This document shows, piece after piece, positions 8,289-17,146 of a DNA stretch of 64,000 bases. The notes below the pieces were generated by a model. The model saw nothing but the letters and a program-made list of their open reading frames with translations, ran no database searches and was not told the DNA's origin. The position numbers and the translations under genes were made by a program. The number at the start of each line of letters is the position of its first letter. Position 1 is the first letter of the stretch. The stretch is from Hymenobacter setariae (GTDB lineage Bacteria > Bacteroidota > Bacteroidia > Cytophagales > Hymenobacteraceae): positions 186,001 through 250,000 of the forward strand of contig NZ_VMRJ01000002.1 in NCBI RefSeq assembly GCF_007713685.1, read 5' to 3'.

Positions 8289-9842
8289 ATGGACGACCTG
8301 CGCCTGACGCTGCAAACCTTGGCTCCCGACGACCGCCGCGACCTCGAGCGGTTTATTCAGTGGCAGCGCCGCAAAGCCACCGGCCGGCAAGACCTGCGCC
8401 TGCTCGAGCTGCTGCTTAGCCCCAAGGAATACAAGACCGAAACGCTCATTCAGAAGCTCTACCCCGACGAGCCCAACGCGGTGGCCTACTACGCCCTGCG
8501 CAAGCGCCTGCTGCGGTACCTCACCGATTTTTTGCTGCTCCGGCAAAGGCAGCACGACGCCACGGCAGCTACGTCGGTACGCGGGCAGCTCACGCTGGCC
8601 CAGTATCTCTTTGGGGCCGGCGTGCCGCGCCTGGCCTGGAATCTGCTGCGCAAAGCCGAGAAGCTAGCTCAGGACAACGAGCAGTACGAATCGCTGAATG
8701 CCGTCTATAACCTTCAAATTCAATACGCCAGCTCGCCCCACGCCGAGCCGCTTGACGCTATTATCGAGCGCCGCCACCGTAACAAGAAGGCTGCCGATGA
8801 GGAAGAGCGCGCCGCTATTGCCGACAGCTTGCTGCGCCAGCGCCTGCGCCAAGCCAGACAGCACGGCCGGGGCGCCGTGCCAGCCGACGAAATTTTGCGC
8901 AATATTTTGGTCGAATACGACTTGCAGGAGGCCTTTGCCCGCTCGCCGTCGCTGCTGTGCCGGCTCATGAGCATCACACGGCACGCCATGCTGGTGCGGG
9001 GCGACTTTGCCACGTTCGCGCCCTTTATCGAGCGCTGCTACCGGCTCATGGAGCGCCGCCACGGTTTTGCGCCCGCCCACCGTGGCTACCAGCTGCGGTT
9101 GCTGTATATGCTGGCGCACGCGCTGTACCGCTCGCGACGCTTTCCCGAGTCGGTGGCCTATTTAGAGCAGGGCCTAGCCGTGCTGGCCACCGCGCCGGGC
9201 CGGCAGTTTGCCGAGCTGGGACCCCGCTTTACATTTTTGCTAGCGGCTAATTATTCCTTTCTGCATCGCAACCGCGACAGCATCAGGATATTAGACGAAG
9301 CGCTGAAAGCAAAACCACCGCTGCTGCCTGCCGACCAGCTCACGGCGCGGTTGCAACTCAGCTTTCACTACTTTGCGGAAGGTAATTTTCAGAAAGCCAA
9401 CCAAACGCTCATTAGCCTCGACCGCACCGACCATTGGCTCGAGCAGAACCTAGGGCTGGAATGGCTGCTTAACCACAACCTAGGCGAGATGCTGATACAG
9501 CTAGAGCTCGGCAATCCCGACCAGGCGCTAGCCCGCCTGCGCGCCGTAGAGCGCCGGCTGCACGAGCAGTTTCCGGGCACCGAGGCCACGGCCGAGGCGG
9601 CCGCCTCGCCCCTAGGTGGCCCCTACCATGCAGTCGTGAGCTTTATGGGGTTTGTGCGCGAAATTATTGCCGACCCGGCCGTGGCTCGCAGCCCCGATTT
9701 TGCGGCGCGGGTGGCCCGCATTCCAGCCTTTTTATCTCAAGAGCGCGAAGACTTGCAGGTAATTAGCTTTTATGCCTGGCTAAAAGCGCGGGTGCTGGGC
9801 CGGCCGTACTACGAGGTGCTGCTACAACTGGCCGAGCAGTAG
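8289..9842 (+). CDS. Large helical-repeat protein of unknown function
   Basis: 517 residues, cytoplasmic by appearance, with no signal or membrane segment. It is rich in Leu, Arg and Ala with regular amphipathic helices. The region ~270-440 looks like degenerate tetratricopeptide helices (LYMLAHALYRSRRFPESVAYLEQGL, LLNHNLGEMLIQLELGNPDQALARL). The N-terminal 80 residues form a compact basic helical domain (DDRRDLERFIQWQRRK, YYALRKRLLRYLTDFLL). I recognise no catalytic motif and no named family. A promoter-like TACTTTG lies shortly before the ATG in a 267-bp leader shared with the divergent lipoprotein gene. A protein-protein scaffold is the natural guess. Confidence 0.8.
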   Translation: MDDLRLTLQTLAPDDRRDLERFIQWQRRKATGRQDLRLLELLLSPKEYKTETLIQKLYPDEPNAVAYYALRKRLLRYLTDFLLLRQRQHDATAATSVRGQLTLAQYLFGAGVPRLAWNLLRKAEKLAQDNEQYESLNAVYNLQIQYASSPHAEPLDAIIERRHRNKKAADEEERAAIADSLLRQRLRQARQHGRGAVPADEILRNILVEYDLQEAFARSPSLLCRLMSITRHAMLVRGDFATFAPFIERCYRLMERRHGFAPAHRGYQLRLLYMLAHALYRSRRFPESVAYLEQGLAVLATAPGRQFAELGPRFTFLLAANYSFLHRNRDSIRILDEALKAKPPLLPADQLTARLQLSFHYFAEGNFQKANQTLISLDRTDHWLEQNLGLEWLLNHNLGEMLIQLELGNPDQALARLRAVERRLHEQFPGTEATAEAAASPLGGPYHAVVSFMGFVREIIADPAVARSPDFAARVARIPAFLSQEREDLQVISFYAWLKARVLGRPYYEVLLQLAEQ

Positions 9843-9887
9843 CGCAGGCGTTCAATGCTCGGCCAGTAGGTACACCAAATGCCCGTG

Positions 9888-10532
9888 CTACTGCTTAGCT
9901 AGCTGGTTAATATCCTTCACCTCCAATACTTTTTTGGGAGTACCGTGTTCGGCAGTATGCAGGAGTGCCAGGGCCAGTTCGCGCAGCGTGCTGCTGTAAT
10001 TAAACAGCCGCGCTAGCGGAATCAGCCAGCTAAACCAGCGGTATACTGCTGGCACGTGCCGCTGGCCCTTCACAGGCTTCAGCCCGCCCGGCCGAAACAT
10101 ATAGGCCGCCCGAAAAGGCAGCGCTAGTAGGTCGTTTTCGGTGCGGCGCTTCACTTGCGCCCACATCAGCTTCCCCCCGGTGCCCGCTCCCGAAATGTAG
10201 CAGAACGTAGCCTCGGGCGAGTGGCGCAGCAGCGTGCGCGCCAAGTGCAACGTCAAGTCGTGCGTAACGCGGGTGTACGCGTCTTCTTTCATGCCCACCG
10301 ATGAAACGCCCGCGCAGAAGAAGCACGCCGTGTAGCCGCGCAATTCTTCTTCGACGCCCCCTAGGTCAAAAAAATCGGGCACTAGCAGCTCGTGCAGCTT
10401 GGGGTGCGCGTGCCCGCTAGGGCGGCGGCTGATGGATAGCACCGTTTCTACCTCGGGCTGGTCGAGCAGCGTCAGCAGCACACCCTCGCCCACCATGCCG
10501 GTGGCGCCGGTAAGAATAATCCGTTGGGACAT
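9888..10532 (-). CDS. NAD(P)-binding short-chain dehydrogenase/epimerase-like protein
   Basis: 214-residue atypical SDR/NmrA-like protein with a Rossmann fold. After the chosen ATG at 10532 comes MSQRIILTGATGMVGEGVL, with the nucleotide-binding GxxGxxG as GATGMVG. Further on are CFFCAGVSS (the cofactor-lining strand) and FCYISGAGTGG with a downstream KRRTEN in place of the classical YxxxK. It resembles the small HTATIP2/NAD-dependent epimerase-like oxidoreductases; the substrate is unknown. The reading frame extends 9 codons upstream, but those fall in the terminator hairpin of the preceding gene, so the internal ATG is preferred. Confidence 0.85.
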   Translation of the reverse strand: MSQRIILTGATGMVGEGVLLTLLDQPEVETVLSISRRPSGHAHPKLHELLVPDFFDLGGVEEELRGYTACFFCAGVSSVGMKEDAYTRVTHDLTLHLARTLLRHSPEATFCYISGAGTGGKLMWAQVKRRTENDLLALPFRAAYMFRPGGLKPVKGQRHVPAVYRWFSWLIPLARLFNYSSTLRELALALLHTAEHGTPKKVLEVKDINQLAKQ

Positions 10533-10538
10533 AGAAAT

Positions 10539-10585
10539 AAAACAAAACCCGCACCTCAAAGACGTAGGAGTGCGGGTTTTGTTTT
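10539..10585 (-). terminator. Terminator of the zinc-ribbon gene
   Basis: Perfect 16-bp arms (10539-10554 and 10570-10585, AAAACAAAACCCGCAC and its complement) lie just downstream of the zinc-ribbon gene and end 7 bases before the next ATG on the same strand. Confidence 0.85.
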
Positions 10586-10597
10586 AAGCGCTCAGCG

Positions 10598-11002
10598 TTA
10601 CTCGAACAGCGCCGGCTTACGCTCAACCAGTGGTTGGGGGTCGCTCGTCATAGCTGCTTGCCCAAATCCACAGGCGGCACAAAATTTAGCTTTCACAGTG
10701 CGTAAGGGTTTGTGGCACTTCGGACAAGGTGGCCCATAAAGCTCCACGCTATGATGAAATATTGCGTTGGGATTTTCTTCATCAAAACCCGTTAGCAGCC
10801 GGTACATTTCTAGCATGGGGCGCAGGCGGCGGGCTACCGGACTGGCCAAGTCTAGGGGTGGCGGCAGCGACCTGCCAAGTCGCCGAGCCTCTGCCTCCAC
10901 TGCCGACATGCCTTCCTGCCTCGCCTTATCTAGCAAATAGTTTTCCTCACCTTCCAGCATGGGAACTTCCTGCTGGCAGCGCCAGCACCACAAATTCCTC
11001 AT
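10598..11002 (-). CDS. Zinc-ribbon protein of unknown function
   Basis: 134 residues, cytoplasmic. A first CxxC (WCWRCQ) lies at residues 6-9. A second set lies near the C-terminus (CPKCHKPLRTVKAKFCAACG), giving a rubredoxin/zinc-ribbon knuckle that probably binds one or two zinc ions. Between them is a helical acidic region with MLEMYRLLTGFDEENPNAI. The protein resembles a widespread but uncharacterised bacterial family. It sits 20 bp downstream of rpoN on the same strand, with its own terminator, so it is probably cotranscribed with rpoN. Confidence 0.8.
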   Translation of the reverse strand: MRNLWCWRCQQEVPMLEGEENYLLDKARQEGMSAVEAEARRLGRSLPPPLDLASPVARRLRPMLEMYRLLTGFDEENPNAIFHHSVELYGPPCPKCHKPLRTVKAKFCAACGFGQAAMTSDPQPLVERKPALFE

Positions 11003-11022
11003 GTTAAGATGATTAGGACTGG

Positions 11023-12630
11023 TTACAATTCCTTGCGAAGGCGGGCCACCGGAATGTTTAGCTGCTCGCGGTACTTGGCCACCGTGCGGCGGGCAATGTT
11101 GTAGCCGCGGGCATTAAGCATTTTTTCGAGCTTATCATCGCTCAGCGGGTGGTCCTTTTTCTCATTGCCAATGAGGTCTTTCAGAATGCTTTTCACCTCG
11201 CGGCTGCTAGCGTCCTCGCCCGAGTCAGTAGCGATACCCTCGGAGAAGAAGAACTTGAGCGGATAAATACCGTGCTCGGTCTGGATAGACTTAGAATTGG
11301 CCACCCGGCTGATGGTGGAGATATCCATGCCAATAGCCTGGGCTATGTCCTTGAGAATCATGGGCCGCAGCTTCGAGTCGTCGCCCGTTAGGAAGAACTC
11401 ACGCTGGCGCTCCACAATGGCTGACATCGTGCGCAGCAGTGTATTCTGCCGCTGCCGGATGGCATCGATAAACCACTTGGCCGAGTCGAGCTTTTGCTTC
11501 ACAAAACTGACGGCCTCCTTCATCTTAGCGTCTTTCTTGGCGGCCTTGTCGTAGGTCTGCAGCATCTCGCGGTAGTCGCGGCTCACGCGCAGCTCGGGGG
11601 CATTGCGGGCGTTCAGGGTCAAATTCAGCTCGCCGTTATCATTGGTCAGGATGAAGTCGGGCATCAGGTACTGCGCCCCGCCGGCACTGCCGCGCCCGCC
11701 ACTCACGGGGCCGCTGCCGCCCGGCTTGGGGTTCAGCTTTAGAATCACGGCCACGGCTTCTTTCAGCTCGTCGTCCTCTAAGTCCAGCTTTTGCTGAATG
11801 CGCTGGTAATGCTTCTTAGTAAATTCCTCGAAGGTTTCGGTCAAGATGCGCTCGGCGTTTTGCGTGGCCTCGTCTTGGGGGCGGCGCTCTAGCTGCAGCA
11901 GCAGGCACTCGGGCAGGTCGCGGGCAGCGATGCCGGGCGGGTCAAACGTCTGAATGACGCGCAGCACACTCTCAATCTCGGCTTCGGTAGCCTCAATGTT
12001 CTGGCTGAAGGCTAGGTCATTGGCAATGGCCGCTAGGTCGCGCCGAATGTACCCATCGCCATCAATCGAACCAATGAGCTGCTCGCCAATGCTTTGCTCT
12101 AGCTCATCGAGCTGGGCGTAGTGCAGCTGGTCGAGCAGCGAGTCTTGCAGCGAGCCGCTAGTGTCGGCCAGCGGCATTTCGCGTTCTTCTTCGTCGCCGG
12201 GGCCGTCACCCTGCATCTTGTAGCCCGCTATCTCATCATCATTGACGTAGTCGCTGATGTCGATTTCGTGGTTGTCGTTGTCGATACCTAGGGCTTCGGG
12301 CTCTGCGGCCGGCTCGGGGCGCTCGTCGGCGTAGTCGTCGAGGCCGCTGGCGCTGTCGTCGGGCGCCTCATTGCCACCGAAGTCTTCATCTAGTGTGTTG
12401 TCGTCGCTGTCGAGCGAGTCGTTGGGGTCGTTATCATCGGCCGAGTCGTCGGGGCTATCGTCGCGCTCGGCGTCGTCGCTGTCACCTTCTTCCAGGGCTG
12501 GGTTCACTTCCATTTCCTCCTTAATGCGCGTTTCGAGCTCTGCCGTAGGGATTTGCAGTAGCTTGATAAACTGTATTTGTTGAGGCGAAAGGCGCTGAGA
12601 AAGCAGCTGTTTAAGGTCGAGGCGTTGCAT
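11023..12630 (-). CDS. rpoN: RNA polymerase sigma-54 factor
   Basis: Alternative sigma factor that recognises -24/-12 promoters and needs AAA+ enhancer-binding activators. The N-terminal region I, LKQLLSQRLSPQQIQFIKLLQ with its Leu/Gln-rich pattern, binds activators and core polymerase. Residues ~47-150 are an exceptionally acidic stretch (region II, many Asp-Asp and Asp-Ser runs). The core-binding and helix-turn-helix regions follow. The RpoN box that reads the -24 element is present near the C-terminus as ARRTVAKYREQL. The 535 residues compare with 477 in E. coli; the excess is mainly the acidic region. No enhancer-binding protein is encoded in the window. Confidence 0.97.
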   Translation of the reverse strand: MQRLDLKQLLSQRLSPQQIQFIKLLQIPTAELETRIKEEMEVNPALEEGDSDDAERDDSPDDSADDNDPNDSLDSDDNTLDEDFGGNEAPDDSASGLDDYADERPEPAAEPEALGIDNDNHEIDISDYVNDDEIAGYKMQGDGPGDEEEREMPLADTSGSLQDSLLDQLHYAQLDELEQSIGEQLIGSIDGDGYIRRDLAAIANDLAFSQNIEATEAEIESVLRVIQTFDPPGIAARDLPECLLLQLERRPQDEATQNAERILTETFEEFTKKHYQRIQQKLDLEDDELKEAVAVILKLNPKPGGSGPVSGGRGSAGGAQYLMPDFILTNDNGELNLTLNARNAPELRVSRDYREMLQTYDKAAKKDAKMKEAVSFVKQKLDSAKWFIDAIRQRQNTLLRTMSAIVERQREFFLTGDDSKLRPMILKDIAQAIGMDISTISRVANSKSIQTEHGIYPLKFFFSEGIATDSGEDASSREVKSILKDLIGNEKKDHPLSDDKLEKMLNARGYNIARRTVAKYREQLNIPVARLRKEL

Positions 12631-12774
12631 AGGAAGGGCTACTAGCGGGAATGGGCCGGTGGGCCAGAGCGGACGGTAGAAATACGGAAGAACAAACTAA
12701 CTGGTCGTAGGCTAATACTAGCAAATTCCGGTTGGGGTTAGCGCCCCGCGCGGTAATGGCCCAAGCGCTGGCTT

Positions 12775-12782
12775 TACCTTTG
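12775..12782 (+). promoter_or_regulatory. Putative -7 promoter box for asnS
   Basis: TACCTTTG matches TAnnTTTG and ends 29 bases before the asnS ATG. Confidence 0.45.
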
Positions 12783-12811
12783 CTGGCTCAACTGCCTTTT
12801 GATTACCGCTT

Positions 12812-14215
12812 ATGCCTGCCGACCAACTCCGCCGCACCCGCATTCAAGACCTGCTCACGAGTACCGACCTCAACCGCGAAGTGCTGGTGAAGGGCTGGGT
12901 ACGCACCCGCCGGGGCAACAAATATGTGCAGTTTATTGCCCTCAACGACGGCTCGGGCCTTGCCACCTTGCAAGTAGTGGCTGATGCTGAGAAGTTTCCT
13001 GAAGAAAGCCTAAAAGAAGTAACCACTGGCTCGTGCGTGGCCGTGCGTGGCTTGCTGGTACCTAGCCAAGGCAAAGGCCAAGCAGTGGAGGTGCAGGCTA
13101 GCTCGATAGAAGTGCTCGGCACCGCCGACCCCGAAGCCTACCCGCTGCAAAAGAAAGCCACCTCGCTGGAGCACCTGCGCGAGATTGCCCACCTGCGCCC
13201 CCGCACCAACACCTTTGGGGCGGTGCTGCGCATCCGGCACGCGCTGGCATTTGCCGTGCACGATTATTTCAACCGGCACGGGTTCTATTACGTGCACACG
13301 CCCATCATTACGGGCTCCGATGCTGAGGGGGCGGGCCAGATGTTCCGGGTGACTACCCTGCCGCCCGAGCACCCCCCACGCACCGAAGACGGCTCGGTTG
13401 ACTTCTCCGAAGACTTCTTTGGCAAGCAAACCAACCTCACCGTATCGGGGCAGCTCGAAGGCGAGCTGGCGGCTATGGCCCTAGGGCAGGTGTACACCTT
13501 CGGACCCACCTTCCGGGCCGAAAACTCGAACACCGCTCGCCACCTGGCCGAGTTCTGGATGATAGAGCCCGAAATGGCGTTCTACGACCTGCAAGACAAC
13601 ATGGACCTGGCCGAGGACTTCCTCCAAAGCCTAGTGCGCTATGCCTTAGAGCACTGCGCCGCCGACCTGCAATTCCTGAACGACACCTACGACAAGGAGC
13701 TGCTCGAGCGCTTGCGGTCAATAACCGACAACGCCTTCCAGCGCCTCACCTATACCGAGGCGGTCGAGATTCTGAAGTCGGCCAAGAAGAAATTTGAGTT
13801 CCCGGTAGATTGGGGCACCGACTTGCAGAGCGAGCACGAGCGCTACCTGGTAGAGAAACACTTCAAGAAACCGGTTATCCTCACCAACTACCCTAAGGAA
13901 ATCAAAGCTTTCTACATGAAGCTTGATGAGGACGGCCGCACCGTGCGCGCCATGGACGTGCTCTTCCCCGGCATCGGCGAAATCATCGGCGGCTCGCAGC
14001 GTGAGGAGGACCTAGGTAAGCTCGAAGGCCGCATGGCCGAGATGCACGTGCCCACCGACGAGCTGTGGTGGTACCTCGATACCCGCCGCTTTGGCACGGC
14101 CCCGCACTCGGGCTTTGGCCTAGGCTTCGAGCGCCTGGTGCTGTTCGTGACGGGCATGACCAACATCCGCGACGTAATTCCCTTCCCACGTTTCCCCAAG
14201 AACGCAGAGTTTTAA
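12812..14215 (+). CDS. asnS: Asparagine--tRNA ligase
   Basis: Class IIb aminoacyl-tRNA synthetase that charges tRNA-Asn. The N-terminal OB-fold anticodon-binding domain spans residues ~15-110 ([23 protein letters not shown]). The catalytic domain follows, with motif 2 [21 protein letters not shown] and motif 3 [12 protein letters not shown] near the C-terminus. AENSNT and [11 protein letters not shown] favour AsnS over AspS. The 467 residues match the family length. A direct AsnRS means that this organism does not depend only on transamidation for Asn-tRNA. A hairpin terminator follows at 14237. Confidence 0.97.
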   Translation: MPADQLRRTRIQDLLTSTDLNREVLVKGWVRTRRGNKYVQFIALNDGSGLATLQVVADAEKFPEESLKEVTTGSCVAVRGLLVPSQGKGQAVEVQASSIEVLGTADPEAYPLQKKATSLEHLREIAHLRPRTNTFGAVLRIRHALAFAVHDYFNRHGFYYVHTPIITGSDAEGAGQMFRVTTLPPEHPPRTEDGSVDFSEDFFGKQTNLTVSGQLEGELAAMALGQVYTFGPTFRAENSNTARHLAEFWMIEPEMAFYDLQDNMDLAEDFLQSLVRYALEHCAADLQFLNDTYDKELLERLRSITDNAFQRLTYTEAVEILKSAKKKFEFPVDWGTDLQSEHERYLVEKHFKKPVILTNYPKEIKAFYMKLDEDGRTVRAMDVLFPGIGEIIGGSQREEDLGKLEGRMAEMHVPTDELWWYLDTRRFGTAPHSGFGLGFERLVLFVTGMTNIRDVIPFPRFPKNAEF

Positions 14216-14236
14216 ACAGGTTGAAGAAGCTATTCA

Positions 14237-14273
14237 ATACAAAAGGCGGCCCCATCGGGGTCGCCTTTTGTAT
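14237..14273. terminator. Bidirectional terminator after asnS
   Basis: 17-base arms with one mismatch (ATACAAAAGGCGGCCCC and its complement) flank a 3-base loop, between convergent asnS and the AlgJ-like gene. Confidence 0.85.
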
Positions 14274-14309
14274 AGTGGTGTAGAGGTGCAGAGGCGTGCG
14301 GCCAAGCTG

Positions 14310-15491
14310 CTACTGGCTTGGTGCATCGGCGTGGTAGAGGTTGTATAGCTGGTCGATGAGGCCAAAGCTGCGCTTGTTCAAGTTCTGCTCAGTAGATAAG
14401 ATGATGAGCAAATTGCGGCCGGCGAGTTGCTGGCGCAGGTTTAGTTCGCGCACGTAGTGGCTTTCGCCCGGCGTGTTTTCGGGCCAGAACACGCTTTCGT
14501 TATAGTACCAGAAGCGCGAGCTGTCGCTGAACAGATTAGAGAAATAAGGGTAAAAAATATAAAAGCTTTGTGTAAAGCTATCGCCCACTAGCAGCGTGTT
14601 TGGCCGTTGTTGGTGGGGGGTGGGCGGCGCAAACGTGACGATGGGGTACGCCATAGGGTAGGGGCGAGGCCTGATTACTAGGTTTAGACCTCTAGCGATG
14701 TCCTCATCGGTGCCACGCAAGTGCTTGGTAGTTATTTCACCGGGGCTGGTGGTAAAGTTGGGCAGGTCGAGGCGCGTAAGCGCCTCAATGGCGCGGGCCA
14801 ATGTGTCGGCCACTAGGGTGGTGCTATAGCCACTCCAGTGCGTGCCACCGCGTGGAAACAGCGGGTGCGGCGCCGTAGGCTTCCAGCGCTGAAACAGCGC
14901 TGCCGCATCGAGCACGTGCACCCCCGCCTTGGGCAGCGCCTCGGCAAAGCCAGTGTAGTTGGTGGGGCCGCGGTCGGCAGCTTGCACGCCGGCGGGCAGG
15001 TCTTCGGGCAGGTAGCCGGGCTTGCCGGGGGCCAGCACATAGAGCAGCTGGGTGCCACGCTGAGCTAGCATGTCTTGTACCCCGCGCACGCGCTGGGCGT
15101 GGGCCGTAATAGCCTCGGCGCCTAAGTAATCGCGCCCTAGGTACGATTCGGTGGGGCCGCCTTGATACAGCACACCGTGCTGGCCTACCAGCACATCGCC
15201 CGTGTGCACTTGGCCGAAGAAAGAAAAATCGACTTGGTTGCGCAGCCGAATGAACCATGCCCGAAAGCCCAAGCGATTATCCAGGTAAGCTTCGAGCCGG
15301 GGCTGGTAGTTGCCAGCCAGCAGGTCGTCGACTTGTAGGTCAGGCTTCTCGGCGTTCGTATTAGGATTGTAGCCATCGAGTGCGCCCACGGGAAGCAGGG
15401 GCCACTTGGCTTGTAGAGCCGGCAGAAGAAACAGGGAAGTTAATGTTGCCAGAGCCAACCGTTTAATCCATAAATAGTTGTCTTGCTGCAT
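14310..15491 (-). CDS. AlgJ/AlgX-like SGNH-fold acetyltransferase-associated protein
   Basis: 393-residue envelope protein, partner of the MBOAT protein encoded directly upstream. An N-terminal signal anchor (LALATLTSLFLLPALQA) is followed by a periplasmic domain of the AlgJ/AlgX type. GGTHWSGYST (near residues 216-225) supplies the His motif and LLVGDSFTQSF (near residues 300-310) supplies the GDS nucleophile motif. In alginate and similar systems this protein takes acetyl groups passed across the membrane by the MBOAT and puts them on polysaccharide hydroxyls. No polysaccharide synthesis or export genes flank the pair, so the acceptor is unknown. It starts 6 bp after the MBOAT stop, so the two form an operon. 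Confidence 0.85.
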   Translation of the reverse strand: MQQDNYLWIKRLALATLTSLFLLPALQAKWPLLPVGALDGYNPNTNAEKPDLQVDDLLAGNYQPRLEAYLDNRLGFRAWFIRLRNQVDFSFFGQVHTGDVLVGQHGVLYQGGPTESYLGRDYLGAEAITAHAQRVRGVQDMLAQRGTQLLYVLAPGKPGYLPEDLPAGVQAADRGPTNYTGFAEALPKAGVHVLDAAALFQRWKPTAPHPLFPRGGTHWSGYSTTLVADTLARAIEALTRLDLPNFTTSPGEITTKHLRGTDEDIARGLNLVIRPRPYPMAYPIVTFAPPTPHQQRPNTLLVGDSFTQSFYIFYPYFSNLFSDSSRFWYYNESVFWPENTPGESHYVRELNLRQQLAGRNLLIILSTEQNLNKRSFGLIDQLYNLYHADAPSQ

Positions 15492-15497
15492 GGTGAG

Positions 15498-16949
15498 CTA
15501 GAAGCGGAAATATATAAACGGATTGAACGTACTGCCTAAGATTGCGCCCGCGCTCAGTAGCAATAATATCGCCGCCACTGTGCTTAAACCCAGCGCGCGA
15601 CGTAGCGAAAGCGGGTGAACAAAGTAGAGGCTCAAGTTGAACCGCTCTAGGGCGGGTATAGCATTCATGAAGGCGAAAACAGCGCTTACAACCAGTATCG
15701 ACCAGAACTTGGTGGTGAAAGAGAGGTGCACCAGCTGGGGCACTTCCCAGGCCCGGCTGATATCGGGCATAATACCTACTAGGCGGCCCCCAAAAGCGGC
15801 TGCCTGGTCTAGAGTTTCGGCCCGAAATAGTACCCACCCTGCCACAGTGATGAGAAAAGTAGGCACAATGCTAAGGGCGCCGAGGCGGCGATAAATACGC
15901 AGCAGAAACAAACGGTCGAGCACTAGCCAGAGCCCATGGTAGGCACCCCAGGCAATGAATGTCCAGGCGGCGCCGTGCCAGAAGCCAGACAGGATAAAGA
16001 CCGTCCACAGATTGACATAAAGCCGACTAGGGCGCACGCGATTACCACCTAGCGGAATGTAGAGGTAGTCGCGCATCCAGCGACCTAGCGTGATGTGCCA
16101 ACGCTGCCAAAACTCCGTGATGGAGCGTGCTGCATAAGGCGAATTGAAGTTTTCGGGAAACTGAAAGCCCATGAGTTTGCCTAGCCCCACCGCCATGTCG
16201 GAATAACCCGAAAAATCGAAGTAAATCTGGAAAGTGTAGGCTACCGCTCCTAGCCAGGCCTGTGCTACCGGCAAGGTGGCCGGGTCAAGGGTAAAAATGT
16301 GGTCGGCCTGTTCGCCCAGCGCGTTCGCGAGCAGCACTTTCTTGGCTAGGCCCACAATAAAGCGGAAAAAACCGGCCAGCTTTTCATCGACCGTGTCAAA
16401 AGCGCGGCGGTCAGTAAGCTGCCCGGCTATTTCGTGAAAGCGCACAATCGGCCCCGCTATCATTTTGGGAAATAACATGATGTAAAGCATGAAATCCCAA
16501 AAGTTTTTGAGCGGCTTGTTCACGCCGCGGTACACGTCAATAGTATAGGTGAGCTTTTCGAAGGTGAAAAACGAAATGCCGATGGGGAGCACTATCTTCT
16601 CCCACGTCAGAGCTGGACCACCGAAGTAGCTACGCACGGCGCTGGCATTGTCGAGAAAGAAGTTAGCGTATTTGAAGTAAAACAGCATGCCAACGTTAAT
16701 CAGGATGCTGATAATTAGAAAAATGCGTTGTTTCCAGCGTTCGCTGGCGGCATCCATGAAGCGGATGAGTAGAAAGTTGACGACTACTGACCCTACAAAC
16801 AGCGCTAGAAAATTCAGCCCTCCCCAAGCGTAAAACAGCAAGCTGCATAGCAAGGCTACCACATTTTTGAAACGATAAGGCGCCAGCCAGTACAGCAGCA
16901 AAAAAGCGGGTAGGAAATAGAAAAGAAAGAGCGTACTACTGAAGACCAT
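15498..16949 (-). CDS. MBOAT family O-acyltransferase (AlgI-like)
   Basis: Polytopic inner-membrane protein of 483 residues with around ten hydrophobic segments, beginning FLFYFLPAFLLLYWLAPYRFKN as is usual for AlgI/DltB-like proteins. Residues ~80-110 and ~270-330 hold the conserved regions ITEFWQRWHITLGRWMRDYL and GFWHGAAWTFIAWGAYHG, with the conserved and probably catalytic His residues. The family moves acyl (usually acetyl) groups from a cytoplasmic donor across the membrane. It is first in an apparent two-gene operon with the AlgJ-like partner. A promoter-like TACCTTCG (minus strand, 16999-17006) lies about 50 bases upstream. Confidence 0.93.
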   Translation of the reverse strand: MVFSSTLFLFYFLPAFLLLYWLAPYRFKNVVALLCSLLFYAWGGLNFLALFVGSVVVNFLLIRFMDAASERWKQRIFLIISILINVGMLFYFKYANFFLDNASAVRSYFGGPALTWEKIVLPIGISFFTFEKLTYTIDVYRGVNKPLKNFWDFMLYIMLFPKMIAGPIVRFHEIAGQLTDRRAFDTVDEKLAGFFRFIVGLAKKVLLANALGEQADHIFTLDPATLPVAQAWLGAVAYTFQIYFDFSGYSDMAVGLGKLMGFQFPENFNSPYAARSITEFWQRWHITLGRWMRDYLYIPLGGNRVRPSRLYVNLWTVFILSGFWHGAAWTFIAWGAYHGLWLVLDRLFLLRIYRRLGALSIVPTFLITVAGWVLFRAETLDQAAAFGGRLVGIMPDISRAWEVPQLVHLSFTTKFWSILVVSAVFAFMNAIPALERFNLSLYFVHPLSLRRALGLSTVAAILLLLSAGAILGSTFNPFIYFRF

Positions 16950-17146
16950 CCGTAAGAAAATGAAGCTGGTTTAAGTGCTACTTCAAAATCAGCTGGAGCG
17001 AAGGTATTTCAGAAAGCTACCATGGCCTTGCCTAGAGCTTAGCATTACTACAGCGAAGTACAACCTAGGTAGCGCGTTTGGAAAGATGAGGGCCTAGCAA
17101 CTTCAAAGAGCGTAACTCGTTCAGTAGCGACGTATTTCTTTCGCTC

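Noticed and set aside
11149..12583. Several plus-strand ORFs inside rpoN
   Set aside because: All are shadows of rpoN; the Ser-rich product at 12371-12583 is only the antisense of the acidic region.
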